A DNA stretch of 25,853 nt from JACXVD01 sp020446665 (GTDB lineage: Bacteria; Pseudomonadota; Alphaproteobacteria; Sphingomonadales; Sphingomonadaceae), in the NCBI GenBank assembly GCA_041396905.1, contig JAWKXQ010000025.1, positions 1-25,853 on the forward strand, given 5' to 3'. Made by a program: the position numbers and the translations under genes. Shown here in pieces: positions 1 to 8,584 of this stretch. The notes beneath the pieces are model-generated. The model had not been told where the DNA came from. It saw nothing but the letters and a program-made list of their open reading frames with translations, and did not search any database. The first letter of the stretch is position 1; the number at the start of each line of letters is the position of its first letter.

Positions 1-880
1 AGGCCGGCTCCCACCGGGCGCGTTTGCGGGCATATTCGGCGGTCATCGGCGCACCAAATTCATTGGTGTCGAGCGGGAACATCGCCCCGTTGGAGATATT
101 GCCATTATGCGCCACGGCCAGCACGCGGCCGCCAGTGCGGGCCTCGTAACGTTCCATATAGGCCCACAAATCCATCGGATCATCCGTGGTCGAGGCCGAC
201 AGCGGCAAAGTCGAACCGGCAAGCTCCGCCCCATCGCGGAACATCACCACGCGGTGCAGATTCTGGCCGACATTTTGTGCGGTAAATTCGAAACCGATCA
301 GAGAGGTGAACCGGCCCGGCTTGTAGGCGCGCTCTGCCGCTTCGACATTCTTCGCCCAATAGCTGGCCCTGGTCGCATCATCATCCAGCTCTGCCGGGTT
401 GTCCTGATTGGTCTGGCGCCCTTCAATCACCATCCGCTCTGCACGGGTTGGCAGGCCGAGAATGCGCAGCCATTCCGCCAGCACCGGATTGGCAAGCAGG
501 CGCGGATTGCCTTTGCGCAATTCGTTGAAGGACCCAAGATTGTCGCTGTGATCGGCGACCATCAGGAAGTCGAGCGGCGTTTCCAGCTGCGCGGTCATGC
601 CATTCGAAGCCGTCACCTTTTCGCCCTGCGCAAAACGATAGGCATCTTCCGGCGTCAGTCTCACGCCGAACGTGTTGGCATCCATCGAATATTCCGTGTG
701 CAGGTGGATATCGCCCCACAGCAATTCATCAGGATTGCCGCTGGCGGCGGCTACGCTGGCAGGCTTTGTCTGCACCGCAGCACTATCGGCTTCGCCTTCG
801 CTTACGGCCGCGCAACCGGCCAGCAGGCTCGCTAGGGCAAGGCCCGAAATACCCGAAATCATCCCACCAAGGCTGCGCAT
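1..880 (-). CDS. DUF3604 family lipoprotein (N-terminal part, cut by window edge)
   Basis: Reading leftwards from an ATG at 878-880 gives 293 open codons that run off the left edge. The N-terminus is a lipoprotein signal peptide ending in a lipobox (LLAGC, Cys23), so the product is probably membrane-anchored and exported. The mature part starts with the DUF3604 signature LWGDIHLHTEYSMD (about residues 54-67), followed by FLMVADHSD (His111) and AVAHNGN (His258). These His/Asp clusters resemble the metal-binding motifs of PHP-like phosphoesterases, to which DUF3604 is distantly compared. Its substrate is not established. A GGGAG ribosome binding site lies just upstream. The gene is divergent from the catabolic operon at 1060 and shares a 179-base intergenic region with it. 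Family assignment is firm; function is unknown. Confidence 0.88.
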   Translation of the reverse strand, partial: MRSLGGMISGISGLALASLLAGCAAVSEGEADSAAVQTKPASVAAASGNPDELLWGDIHLHTEYSMDANTFGVRLTPEDAYRFAQGEKVTASNGMTAQLETPLDFLMVADHSDNLGSFNELRKGNPRLLANPVLAEWLRILGLPTRAERMVIEGRQTNQDNPAELDDDATRASYWAKNVEAAERAYKPGRFTSLIGFEFTAQNVGQNLHRVVMFRDGAELAGSTLPLSASTTDDPMDLWAYMERYEARTGGRVLAVAHNGNISNGAMFPLDTNEFGAPMTAEYARKRARWEPA

Positions 881-1059
881 CCGAATCCACTCCCAATTAT
901 GGTCTCATCGTAATTGACAGTTGCGAGCGAGCCAGAATTGACTTTGCGTAACAGAAGCCATTGCAGGAAATCATCTTCCTGTCACCCGAGCGACTAGCAA
1001 GAAGACTCAGCCAGCGGCTTCAGAGTCGCGCCAAGGCGAGAGTATTTGGAGAGAAACAG
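881..1059. promoter_or_regulatory. Divergent intergenic region with direct repeat and dyad
   Basis: This gap separates the minus-strand DUF3604 gene from the plus-strand operon and must hold both promoters. It contains two copies of AATTGAC (912-918 and 936-942), 24 bases apart, each including a -35-like TTGAC. A perfect dyad, CAGGAA-ATCATC-TTCCTG, lies at 964-981 in the leader of the operon. I could not pair either TTGAC with a convincing -10 box. The repeats and dyad could be regulator sites, but this is inference. Confidence 0.3.
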
Positions 1060-2607
1060 ATGAACGGTGCAGAAGCCCTGATTGCAACCCTGGCCGATTG
1101 CGGCGTGGACGTATGTTTTGCCAATCCCGGCACGTCGGAAATGCAACTGGTGGCCGCGATCGACAAGCAAAACGGTATGCGCGCCATCCTCGGCCTGTTC
1201 GAAGGCGTGGTGACGGGCGCTGCCGATGGCTATGGCCGCATGGCTGACAAACCTGCCGCTACCTTGCTGCATCTGGGCCCCGGCCTCGCCAATGGCCTCG
1301 CCAATCTGCACAATGCCAAGCGCGCGGGCACGCCGATGATCAATGTTGTCGGTGATCATGCGCCGTTCCACCTGCATCATAATTCGCCGCTCACCAGCGA
1401 TCTGAACGGCGTGGCACGGCCGATGTCGGACTGGCTCAAGACCTCCCGCTCGGAACGCGATCTGCCGCAGGTCGGCGCAGAAGCCTGGAGCCAGGCGAGC
1501 ACCTATCCCGGCCGCATCGCAACGGTGGTCGCCCCTGCCAATCACGCTTGGACTGATGGCAGCGCGGTGGTTGCAGCCCCTGCCCAGCCCGCTCCGCAAA
1601 TCGTGCCGGACGGGGCGATTGCCGATGCTGCCAGCACTCTGCGCGATGTCGAAGGCCCCAAAGCAGTCTTCCTGGGTGGACGCTCTCTGCGCGAAGGGGC
1701 GCTGGAGCAGGCCGGGCGCATTGCCGCTGCCACCGGCGCGCGGTTGGTCTGCGAGACCTTCCCGGCCCGGCTGCAGCGCGGCGCAGGCCGCGTGGCGGTG
1801 GAGCGGCTCCCCTATTTCGGCGAACAGGCCGCAGAGTTGCTCAAGGACTTCATGGCCATCGTCTTTTGCGGCTGCGAACCGCCCGTCTCCTTCTTTGCCT
1901 ATCCTGGCAAGCCGAGCTGGCTCTCGCCCGAAGGCGCACAGCTGGTGCGCCTCGCATCGCAGGAAGAACACGCAGAAGATGCGTTGCGCCGCCTGGCTGA
2001 CGCGCTCGACGCGCCGGAAACACCTGCGCTGGTGCAGGAGGCCACCACCCCGCCCGCCGTTGAAGGCAAACTCGATCCGATGAAGATCGGTGCGATTGTC
2101 GCTGGTCTGCTGCCGGAAAACTGCATTGTATCTGATGAAGCCGCCACCGCAGGATTGATGCTTTTCCCGACTACATTGGGTGCGCCAAAGCATGACTGGA
2201 TGACTCTGACCGGCGGTGCAATCGGCCAGGGCCTGCCTCTGGCCGCAGGTGCAGCCGTGGCCTGCCCGGACCGCAAAGTACTGGCGCTGCAGGCCGATGG
2301 CAGCGGCATGTACACGCTTCAGGCGCTGTGGACGATCGCGCGCGAAAATCTGGATGTGACCACTGTCGTGTTCAACAATGGCAGCTACGCCATTCTGAAT
2401 ATAGAACTGATGAGGGTCGGGGTGCAGAATCCGGGGCCCAAGGCGCTGTCGATGCTCGATCTGCGCAATCCGGCGCTCAACTGGGTTTCCCTGAGCGAAG
2501 GCATGGGCGTGTCCGCTGTCAGGGTGGAAACCGCTGAAGAACTTCAGGCCGAACTGGCCGAGGCGCTGGCGCATAAGGGACCGCGCCTGATCGAAGCCAT
2601 CCTGTAA
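1060..2607 (+). CDS. ThDP-dependent enzyme, acetolactate synthase / benzoylformate decarboxylase-like
   Basis: This 515-residue protein belongs to the thiamine-diphosphate enzyme family that decarboxylates or ligates 2-keto acids in the cytoplasm. The N-terminal Pyr domain carries the conserved cofactor-activating glutamate (Glu48, in LFEGVVTGAADGYG). The C-terminal PP domain has the diphosphate/Mg motif, here ADGSG (Asp413) followed by FNNGS (Asn439-Asn440); the usual first Gly of GDG is Ala. The ATG at 1060 is chosen over an in-frame TTG at 961 because GGAGAG sits at the right distance and the extra 33 residues look non-native. It is the first gene of the operon, 11 bases before an FMN 2-hydroxy-acid dehydrogenase. 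That pairing recalls mandelate dehydrogenase plus benzoylformate decarboxylase, so 2-keto-acid decarboxylation is at least as likely as acetolactate synthesis. The true substrate cannot be read from the sequence. Confidence 0.87.
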   Translation: MNGAEALIATLADCGVDVCFANPGTSEMQLVAAIDKQNGMRAILGLFEGVVTGAADGYGRMADKPAATLLHLGPGLANGLANLHNAKRAGTPMINVVGDHAPFHLHHNSPLTSDLNGVARPMSDWLKTSRSERDLPQVGAEAWSQASTYPGRIATVVAPANHAWTDGSAVVAAPAQPAPQIVPDGAIADAASTLRDVEGPKAVFLGGRSLREGALEQAGRIAAATGARLVCETFPARLQRGAGRVAVERLPYFGEQAAELLKDFMAIVFCGCEPPVSFFAYPGKPSWLSPEGAQLVRLASQEEHAEDALRRLADALDAPETPALVQEATTPPAVEGKLDPMKIGAIVAGLLPENCIVSDEAATAGLMLFPTTLGAPKHDWMTLTGGAIGQGLPLAAGAAVACPDRKVLALQADGSGMYTLQALWTIARENLDVTTVVFNNGSYAILNIELMRVGVQNPGPKALSMLDLRNPALNWVSLSEGMGVSAVRVETAEELQAELAEALAHKGPRLIEAIL

Positions 2608-2618
2608 GGGAGAATAGG

Positions 2619-3797
2619 ATGCCTACTCTCGATCTGTTGCCCGCCACTGTCGAAGATTTTCGTCGCCGCGCAGAGAAGCGCCTGCCGCGCGGATTGTTCG
2701 ATTATGTCGATGGCGGTGCCGGCGCTGAAGTAACGCTACGCCGCAATGTTGAGGATTTCGAAGCAATCCAGCTGGGCCAGCGTGTGTTGCGCGATATATC
2801 CAAGACCAGCACCGAGGTGGAATTTCTCGGCGAAAAACTCTCCATGCCGGTCATCCTCGCGCCTGTCGGCATGGCAGGCATGATGGCCAAGCGCGGCGAG
2901 GTGATGGCACGGCGGGTGTCAGCACAGGCAGGCATTCCCATGTGCCTTTCCACCATGAGCATCTGCCCGATCGAGGAAGTGGTCCCCGCAGCAGAAACGC
3001 CCATGTGGTTCCAGCTCTACATGTTCAAGGATCGCGGCGTAGTGGCTGAAATGCTGGATCGCGCGTGGAATAATGGCGTGCGCAAGCTGGTCTTTACCGT
3101 CGATCTGAATGTGCTGGGCACACGCTACCGCGATTTTCGCAACGGTCTGGCGGGCGGCACCAGCCTGTGGGGCAAAATTCGCGGCGGCCCGATCGAATAT
3201 CTCAGCCATCCGCATTGGCTCAGGAACGTTGCCCTGGGGGGCGGACCGCTCCTGTTCGGCAATATCAAGCAATTTGCCCCTGCGGCCAAATCCCTGCCTG
3301 ATTTCCGGGTATGGGGAGAAGAGCAGCTTGATTCCTCCGTTGACTGGAAAGACATCGAATGGCTGCGTGGCATCTGGAAGGGTCAGCTGATCCTGAAGGG
3401 CATTCTTGATCCGCAAGATGCCAAGGATGCGCACAAGGTCGGCGCGGATTCCATCGTTGTCTCCAACCATGGCGGGCGGCAGCTTGACGGGGTTGCCTCT
3501 GGCGCCGCCATGCTCCCGCGCATTGCCGATGCGCTGGGTGATGCCATGCCGCTGATCGTTGATGGCGGGGTTCGTTCCGGTCAGGATGTGGTCAAGGCGC
3601 TGGCGCTGGGCGCGCGGGCGGTGATGATCGGTCGGCCATGGATCTATGCGCTGGCTGCACAGGGCGAAACGGGGCTGCGGCGCATGCTCTCCATGTGGCG
3701 CATGGATATGAACACGGCGCTGGGGCTCAGCGGCTATCCGATTGCGGAAACGGTAGATCGCGGCGCCTTGCTGGAATGCGACGGCACATTGGCATGA
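2619..3797 (+). CDS. FMN-dependent L-2-hydroxy-acid dehydrogenase (LldD-like)
   Basis: This 392-residue protein is a full-length member of the FMN alpha-hydroxy-acid oxidase/dehydrogenase family (L-lactate, mandelate and glycolate oxidising enzymes), which convert L-2-hydroxy acids to 2-keto acids, usually at the inner membrane. Visible family residues are Lys260 (LILKG), the catalytic base His284 with Arg287 in SNHGGRQLDG, and DGGVRSGQD (Arg319) of the FMN phosphate site. The C-terminus GRPWIYALAAQGETG is also typical. The length is close to that of E. coli LldD. AGGGAGAATAGG precedes the ATG. The stop overlaps the next gene in an ATGA, which implies translational coupling. Lactate is the default guess, but the ThDP neighbour leaves mandelate-like or other hydroxy acids open. 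Confidence 0.92.
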   Translation: MPTLDLLPATVEDFRRRAEKRLPRGLFDYVDGGAGAEVTLRRNVEDFEAIQLGQRVLRDISKTSTEVEFLGEKLSMPVILAPVGMAGMMAKRGEVMARRVSAQAGIPMCLSTMSICPIEEVVPAAETPMWFQLYMFKDRGVVAEMLDRAWNNGVRKLVFTVDLNVLGTRYRDFRNGLAGGTSLWGKIRGGPIEYLSHPHWLRNVALGGGPLLFGNIKQFAPAAKSLPDFRVWGEEQLDSSVDWKDIEWLRGIWKGQLILKGILDPQDAKDAHKVGADSIVVSNHGGRQLDGVASGAAMLPRIADALGDAMPLIVDGGVRSGQDVVKALALGARAVMIGRPWIYALAAQGETGLRRMLSMWRMDMNTALGLSGYPIAETVDRGALLECDGTLA

Positions 3798-5182
3798 TCG
3801 GCACGCTGATCCCTCAACTGGTCGCGATATGCGGCGAAGGTGGCGTTGTCACCGGAGAAGACCTTGCCACCCGTGCAGGCGACTGGCTGGGCCAAAGCAA
3901 ATGCGGGGCTGGCGCGATCGTGCGCCCGCGTTCGACCGAAGAACTCTCTGCCATAATGAAGCTCTGCCACGAAGCAGGCCAGCCGGTGATCGGGGCAGGT
4001 GGGCTGACCGGGCTGGTTCACGGCACTGACGCCACGCCTGATCAGCTGCAGATATCCTTTGAACGGATGCGCCAGATCGTCTCTGTTGATCCGGTCGGTC
4101 GTACCATGGTGGTGGAAGCCGGTGTCCCCCTGCAAGCTGCACAGGAAGAAGCGGAAAAGCACGGGCTGATCTATGCGGTGGACCTTGGCGCGCGCGGTTC
4201 TGCCACCATTGGCGGCACGATCTCCACCAATGCGGGTGGCAATCAGGTGGTGCGTTACGGCATGACCCGCGACAATGTCCTCGGGCTGGAAGCGGTGCTG
4301 GCCGATGGCACAGTGCTATCGAGCATGAACAAGCTGCTGAAGAACAATGCCGCCTATGATCTGAAGCAGCTGTATATCGGGACAGAGGGCACACTGGGGT
4401 TGGTGACACGCGCTGTGCTGCGGCTCCACCCCAAGCCGCTGACCACGGCAACGGCGCTGCTGGCAGTGGAAGATTTTGACGCGATTTCGCGTCTCTTTGC
4501 CAAGGTCAGCGGTCGGCTGGGCCCGATGCTGACCAGCTTTGAAGTGATGTGGCAATCGCATTACCGCATGATCGCGCAGGAAAGCGGGCGGCATCAGCCC
4601 CCCTTGCCCGCAGAGCACGCCTATTATGCCCTTGTCGAAGCATCGGGCATGGATCCGGAACGGGACGAAGACTTCTTCACTGAACTGATGGGTACGATGC
4701 TGGAAGAAGGGCTGGCGGTCGATGCCGTGATCGCGTCTTCTGACAGCCAGCGGCAGGCGATCTGGGCCATCCGCGAGGATATTGAAGGGGTGATGCGTGC
4801 CATGACCCCGCTGGCCGTGTTCGACATCAGCCTGCCGATTGGGGCGATGGAAGACTATATTGCCACGCTCGAACATGCGGTCGCCGCTGAGTGGGGCGAT
4901 AATGCGCGGGTCATCACTTTCGGCCATCTGGGCGATGGCAATCTGCACCTGGGCGTCGCCCCCCGCCCATGGAGCGAAGCAGCGCGACACCGTGCGGAAG
5001 AGCTGGTTTATCGCCCGCTCGAAGCGATTGGCGGATCGCTCTCTGCCGAACATGGCATCGGTCTGGAAAAGCGCGACTGGCTGCATGTTTCGCGCAATGC
5101 GCAGGAAATCGCGCTGATGCGGCTGCTGAAGTCCAGCCTCGATCCCAAGGGCCTGCTCAATCCGGGCAAGGTGCTCAACTGA
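3794..5182 (+). CDS. FAD-linked oxidase, GlcD / D-lactate dehydrogenase type
   Basis: This 462-residue flavoprotein has an N-terminal PCMH-type FAD-binding domain (GAGGLTGLVHG, then GGTISTNAGGNQVVRYGM) and a C-terminal FAD-oxidase domain with HLGDGNLHLG (His378, His385) and EHGIGLEKR (about residues 419-427). Both C-terminal motifs are characteristic of D-lactate, D-2-hydroxyglutarate and glycolate dehydrogenases. The start is set by the ATGA overlap with the preceding gene; the frame stays open further upstream, but that part lies inside the FMN dehydrogenase gene. With that gene, the operon encodes oxidation of both L- and D-enantiomers of a 2-hydroxy acid to the same keto acid. The electron acceptor is probably the respiratory chain. 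The exact substrate is unknown. Confidence 0.9.
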   Translation: MIGTLIPQLVAICGEGGVVTGEDLATRAGDWLGQSKCGAGAIVRPRSTEELSAIMKLCHEAGQPVIGAGGLTGLVHGTDATPDQLQISFERMRQIVSVDPVGRTMVVEAGVPLQAAQEEAEKHGLIYAVDLGARGSATIGGTISTNAGGNQVVRYGMTRDNVLGLEAVLADGTVLSSMNKLLKNNAAYDLKQLYIGTEGTLGLVTRAVLRLHPKPLTTATALLAVEDFDAISRLFAKVSGRLGPMLTSFEVMWQSHYRMIAQESGRHQPPLPAEHAYYALVEASGMDPERDEDFFTELMGTMLEEGLAVDAVIASSDSQRQAIWAIREDIEGVMRAMTPLAVFDISLPIGAMEDYIATLEHAVAAEWGDNARVITFGHLGDGNLHLGVAPRPWSEAARHRAEELVYRPLEAIGGSLSAEHGIGLEKRDWLHVSRNAQEIALMRLLKSSLDPKGLLNPGKVLN

Positions 5183-5216
5183 ACTGCCGACCCTTTCAAA
5201 AGAAGGTACTGACCCG

Positions 5217-5838
5217 ATGACGACTGATACCGCCACCCTTTCCGCAGAACTTTATGACGCGCTGCGCAATCGCGCACCTATCCCGCTGCTGAGCCAGCGC
5301 CATCCGGAACTGGACATCGACGATGCCTATCGCATTTCGCTCGGCGTGCTGGAACGGCGGCTGGCTGATGGCGAAAATCTGGTAGGCAAGAAAATCGGCC
5401 TTGCCGACAAGCGGTGTAACCGCTGAAATGGTGCGCGAAGCCACGGATTATGTCGCCGCTTCGCTGGAGATTGTCGACACGCGGTTCGACACGCAGAAGA
5501 TCACCATTGTCGATACTGTTGCTGACAATGCCAGCAGTGCCCTGTTCCTGTTGGGTAAAGAGCGGATCGACCCATACTCCATTGAGCTCGAAACGGTGAC
5601 CTGCGAACTCTTCAAGAATGGCGCGAAGCTGTCCGAAGGCGTCGGTGCGGCCGTGCTGGGATCACCCTATATCAGCGCCACCTGGCTCGCCAACCGGCTG
5701 GGCGCATTCGGCGTTTCGCTGGAAGCCGGCGATATTGTCCTGCCCGGATCGCTGCCCCCCTTCGCCCCGATCACGGCAGGCGACAGTTTCACCGCCGAAT
5801 TCAGCGGCATCGGCAGCGTTTCCACCTGCTTTGCCTGA
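5217..5838 (+). pseudogene. 2-keto-4-pentenoate hydratase-type gene with internal deletion and frameshift
   Basis: The gene starts normally (ATG 5217, GAAGG upstream), and its first about 60 residues match the N-terminus of MhpD/HpaH-type hydratases of the fumarylacetoacetate hydrolase superfamily, up to VGKKIGL. The frame then meets a stop at 5424-5426. The matching C-terminal part resumes in another frame from about 5410 (GVTAEMVREA, then LEIVDTRF, DTVADNAS, and a normal end at 5838). Compared with E. coli MhpD, roughly 50-60 central residues are absent, including the stretch that carries the first two metal-binding glutamates. The third (in LEIVDTR) remains. No functional hydratase can come from this reading. 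The intact gene would convert 2-hydroxy-dienoates to 4-hydroxy-2-keto acids for the aldolase next door. An assembly error is the main alternative. Confidence 0.85.
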
Positions 5839-5848
5839 GGAGCATACC

Positions 5849-6277
5849 ATGCAGAACAAAGCCTTGGCCAAGTGGCGCTCTGGCGAACATTCCATCGGCG
5901 CTTGGATCAATTTGCCCGACATCCACATCACCGAAACCCTAGCCCGGATGGACTATGACTGGCTGTGTTTCGACCTTCAGCACGGCCTTCTGTCCTACTC
6001 CCACTTGCTCGCCCTGCTCCCCGCCATTTCCGCGACTGAGACCACCCCGCTGGTGCGTGTTGCCGATGGCGGTGCCAGCGCAATTGGCCGCGCTCTGGAT
6101 GCCGGTATCACAGTCGGCCTGTTCGGCTACAGCCCCGAACTTGCGCATGGCGCGAAAGCCCAGGGCTTTGACTTTGTTTCCGCCGGAAGCGATATTTCCT
6201 TCATGCGCCAGGGTGCTGCCAGCGCCTTTGCCACGGTCAGCGGGCAGCCGGAAGTGGCCGCGCGCGCCGGGTACTGA
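5849..6277 (+). CDS. HpcH/HpaI-type aldolase, internally deleted (142 residues)
   Basis: The start is well placed: GAGGA lies 7-11 bases before the ATG and the gap to the hydratase remnant is 10 bases. The N-terminal half matches class II pyruvate aldolases of the HpcH/HpaI family (WLCFDLQHGL with the catalytic His, LVRVADG with the pyruvate-binding Arg, GRALDAG). The sequence then jumps in frame to the family's C-terminal end (AKAQGFDFVSAGSD). E. coli HpaI has 262 residues; about 115 are missing here. The lost part contains the metal ligands (Glu149 and Asp175 in HpaI), so an active aldolase is not expected even though the frame is open. The intact enzyme would cleave 4-hydroxy-2-keto acids to pyruvate and an aldehyde. 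It is probably a remnant; mis-assembly is the alternative. Confidence 0.82.
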   Translation: MQNKALAKWRSGEHSIGAWINLPDIHITETLARMDYDWLCFDLQHGLLSYSHLLALLPAISATETTPLVRVADGGASAIGRALDAGITVGLFGYSPELAHGAKAQGFDFVSAGSDISFMRQGAASAFATVSGQPEVAARAGY

Positions 6278-6316
6278 CCGCAGAGTAGTTGATATTTTGA
6301 AGCGCGCCCGGTTGCG

Positions 6317-6322
6317 TATAAT
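6317..6322 (+). promoter_or_regulatory. Possible -10 box of the PQQ dehydrogenase gene
   Basis: The 153-base gap between the aldolase remnant and the PQQ dehydrogenase holds a perfect TATAAT at 6317-6322. No -35 box sits at ideal spacing: TTGATA at 6289-6294 is 22 bases away and TTGAAG at 6297-6302 is 14 bases away. The gap suggests separate transcription of the dehydrogenase, but the promoter call is weak. Confidence 0.3.
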
Positions 6323-6430
6323 CAAGTTTCAGCCGATCAATCGGGCATTCTTCACAGGTTGAGGTTTCCTGCGACCATGGTCAATCTGGCGCGGGCGGGT
6401 TTTGCGGAGCACCGCAGGGGAGAGGCACAA

Positions 6431-8581
6431 ATGAAGGCGAAGTCTTGGCTTTTGGCAGCAGTCGGTAGCATGGCGCTAGCCGCTTGTTCGGGCGGTGCGG
6501 ATTACTCCGATAATCCCGGTGGCAATGTCGATACGGCGCGGATCGCAGCGGCAGAAGAAACGCCGGGCGACTGGCTGACCTATGGCGGGACCTACGAGGA
6601 ACAGCGCTTCTCCAGACTCAGCCAGATCACGCCGGACAATGTCGGCGAGCTGGGCGTCGCGTGGAGCTATGACCTCAAGACGTCCCACGGGGTAGAGGCC
6701 ACCCCGATTGTGGTGGACGGGGTGATGTATGTCACCGGGGCATGGTCCGTCGTCTCTGCACTGGATGCCAAGACCGGCAAGGAATTGTGGGTCTACGATC
6801 CGCAAGTGCCGAAGGAAACGCTGGCCAAGGGTTGCTGCGATGCGGTGAACCGCGGCGTCGCGGTCTATGGCGGCAAGGTCTATGTCGGTGCCTATGATGG
6901 CCGCCTGATCGCGCTGGATTCCAAGACGGGCGAGGAAGTGTGGAGCACGGTCACGGTAGACCAGTCCAAACCCTACACCATCACCGGCGCGCCGCGCGCC
7001 TTCAAGGACAAGATCATTATCGGGAATGGCGGCGCGGAACTGGGCGTGCGCGGCTATGTCACCGCTTACAATGCCGATACGGGTGAGGAAGAATGGCGTT
7101 TCTACTTCACACCCAATCCCGAAAAGAAGCCTGACGGCGCCGCATCGGATGAGGCCTTTGCGAAAATTGCCAACGCCACCTGGGGCGATACGGGTGCCTG
7201 GACGACCGATGGCGGCGGCGCAACGGCCTGGGATTCAATGATCTATGATGAGGTCAACGACCAGATCATCGTCGGAACGGGCAATTCCTCACCCTGGAAT
7301 GCGAAGATCCGCGATCCGGAAGGCAATGGGGATAACCTCTTCATTTCCTCGGTTGTCGCGCTGGATGCGGATACAGGCGAATATAAATGGCATTTCCAGG
7401 AAACGCCGCGCGACATTCTCGATTATACAGCGGTGCAGACGCTGATCCTCGCCGATCTGCCGGTTGGCAAGGATGGGACAACCACCCGCGCGATCATGCA
7501 TGCACCCAAGAATGGCTTCTTCTATGTGCTGGATGCGGCCACCGGGAAATTCCTCTCGGGCAAGGCCTATTCGGCGCAAACCTGGGCCACCGGGCTGGAT
7601 GAGAATGGCCGCCCGATCGAAAACCCGGCCATGCGTCAGTTCGACAAGGAACCGTCCGTTGCTGTGCCTGCTCCGGCGGGCGCGCATAACTGGAACCCGA
7701 TGGGTTACAGCCCCAAGACCGGGCTTGCCTATATCCCGGCCAACAACATGGCACAGCTGATCCAGGAACGGCCCGGCGGGATCAAGGAAACGCTGAAATG
7801 GAACATTGGCTACAACCTGGCAGCCGGCCTGCCACCGGCCTATCCCGCAGGCGCGCTGTCGGGAATCCGCGACACAGTGAAAGGCGAGCTGATTGCCTGG
7901 GACCCGGTGAAGCAGGAACCGCGCTGGAAGTTTGAATATTCCACCCCCTTCAATGGCGGCGTGCTGACCACAGACACCAATCTGCTGTTCCAGGGCGACA
8001 CGATGGGTACGTTCCGCGCCTTTGACGCGGCGACTGGCAATGTCCTTTGGCAGATGAACCTGAAGAGCGGCATTCAGGCGGCCCCCGTCACTTACGAGAT
8101 TGATGGCGAGCAATATATCGCCATCGCCACCGGCTGGGGGTCAAGCTGGGCGCTTAACTGGGGCTTTGCCTGGGACAAGGCGACAGCGCCGGATGTCGGC
8201 CGGGTCTTCGTGTTCAAGCTGGGCGCTACGGGCACCATTCCCAACCCGATGGAATATGCCATTGTGGAAGAACCCAAGGCAGAAGCCTTTGGCTCACCGG
8301 AAATGGTCATGGCCGGTTTCCAGAATTATTCTGAAAATTGCATGGTCTGCCACGGCCCGCTGGCAATCAGTTCCGGCGTTACGCCCGATCTTCGCTGGAG
8401 CGGGGTCTCGGCGGACAAGGACACATGGGAACAGGTTGTGCGCGGCGGCATCCTGTCCGGCAATGGCATGGTATCCTTCAAGGGCCAGCTGACACCGGAA
8501 GAAAGCGAGAGCATCCGCGCCTATGTGCTCGATCAGGGCTGGATGGCCGTACGCAACGGCGATGTGAAGAAGCCTAAATGA
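6431..8581 (+). CDS. PQQ-dependent quinohemoprotein dehydrogenase, lipoprotein
   Basis: This 716-residue exported enzyme combines an eight-bladed PQQ propeller with a C-terminal cytochrome c domain, as in type II quinohemoprotein alcohol dehydrogenases, which oxidise alcohols in the periplasm and pass electrons to the respiratory chain. Seen directly: a signal peptide with lipobox LAAC; the vicinal Cys135-Cys136 pair that packs on PQQ; calcium ligands Glu203 (GGAELGVRGY) and Asn285 (GTGNSSPWN); catalytic Asp331; heme motif CMVCH (Cys637, Cys640, His641) with Met680 as likely axial ligand. Family members usually have Trp before the catalytic Asp (WDYT); here it is Leu (LDYT), which may alter the substrate pocket. 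The start at 6431 follows an AGGGGAGAGG site and begins the signal peptide. Substrate is unknown. The gene converges on the permease gene with a 3-base gap and no visible terminator. Confidence 0.92.
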   Translation: MKAKSWLLAAVGSMALAACSGGADYSDNPGGNVDTARIAAAEETPGDWLTYGGTYEEQRFSRLSQITPDNVGELGVAWSYDLKTSHGVEATPIVVDGVMYVTGAWSVVSALDAKTGKELWVYDPQVPKETLAKGCCDAVNRGVAVYGGKVYVGAYDGRLIALDSKTGEEVWSTVTVDQSKPYTITGAPRAFKDKIIIGNGGAELGVRGYVTAYNADTGEEEWRFYFTPNPEKKPDGAASDEAFAKIANATWGDTGAWTTDGGGATAWDSMIYDEVNDQIIVGTGNSSPWNAKIRDPEGNGDNLFISSVVALDADTGEYKWHFQETPRDILDYTAVQTLILADLPVGKDGTTTRAIMHAPKNGFFYVLDAATGKFLSGKAYSAQTWATGLDENGRPIENPAMRQFDKEPSVAVPAPAGAHNWNPMGYSPKTGLAYIPANNMAQLIQERPGGIKETLKWNIGYNLAAGLPPAYPAGALSGIRDTVKGELIAWDPVKQEPRWKFEYSTPFNGGVLTTDTNLLFQGDTMGTFRAFDAATGNVLWQMNLKSGIQAAPVTYEIDGEQYIAIATGWGSSWALNWGFAWDKATAPDVGRVFVFKLGATGTIPNPMEYAIVEEPKAEAFGSPEMVMAGFQNYSENCMVCHGPLAISSGVTPDLRWSGVSADKDTWEQVVRGGILSGNGMVSFKGQLTPEESESIRAYVLDQGWMAVRNGDVKKPK

Positions 8582-8584
8582 GCT

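Noticed and set aside
961..1059. N-terminal extension of the ThDP enzyme from a TTG at 961
   Set aside because: There is no ribosome binding site for it, the extension is unlike the family, and the ATG at 1060 has a good GGAGAG site.
994..2574. A 526-codon open frame on the minus strand
   Set aside because: It is antisense to the ThDP enzyme gene; the product has no recognisable domain.
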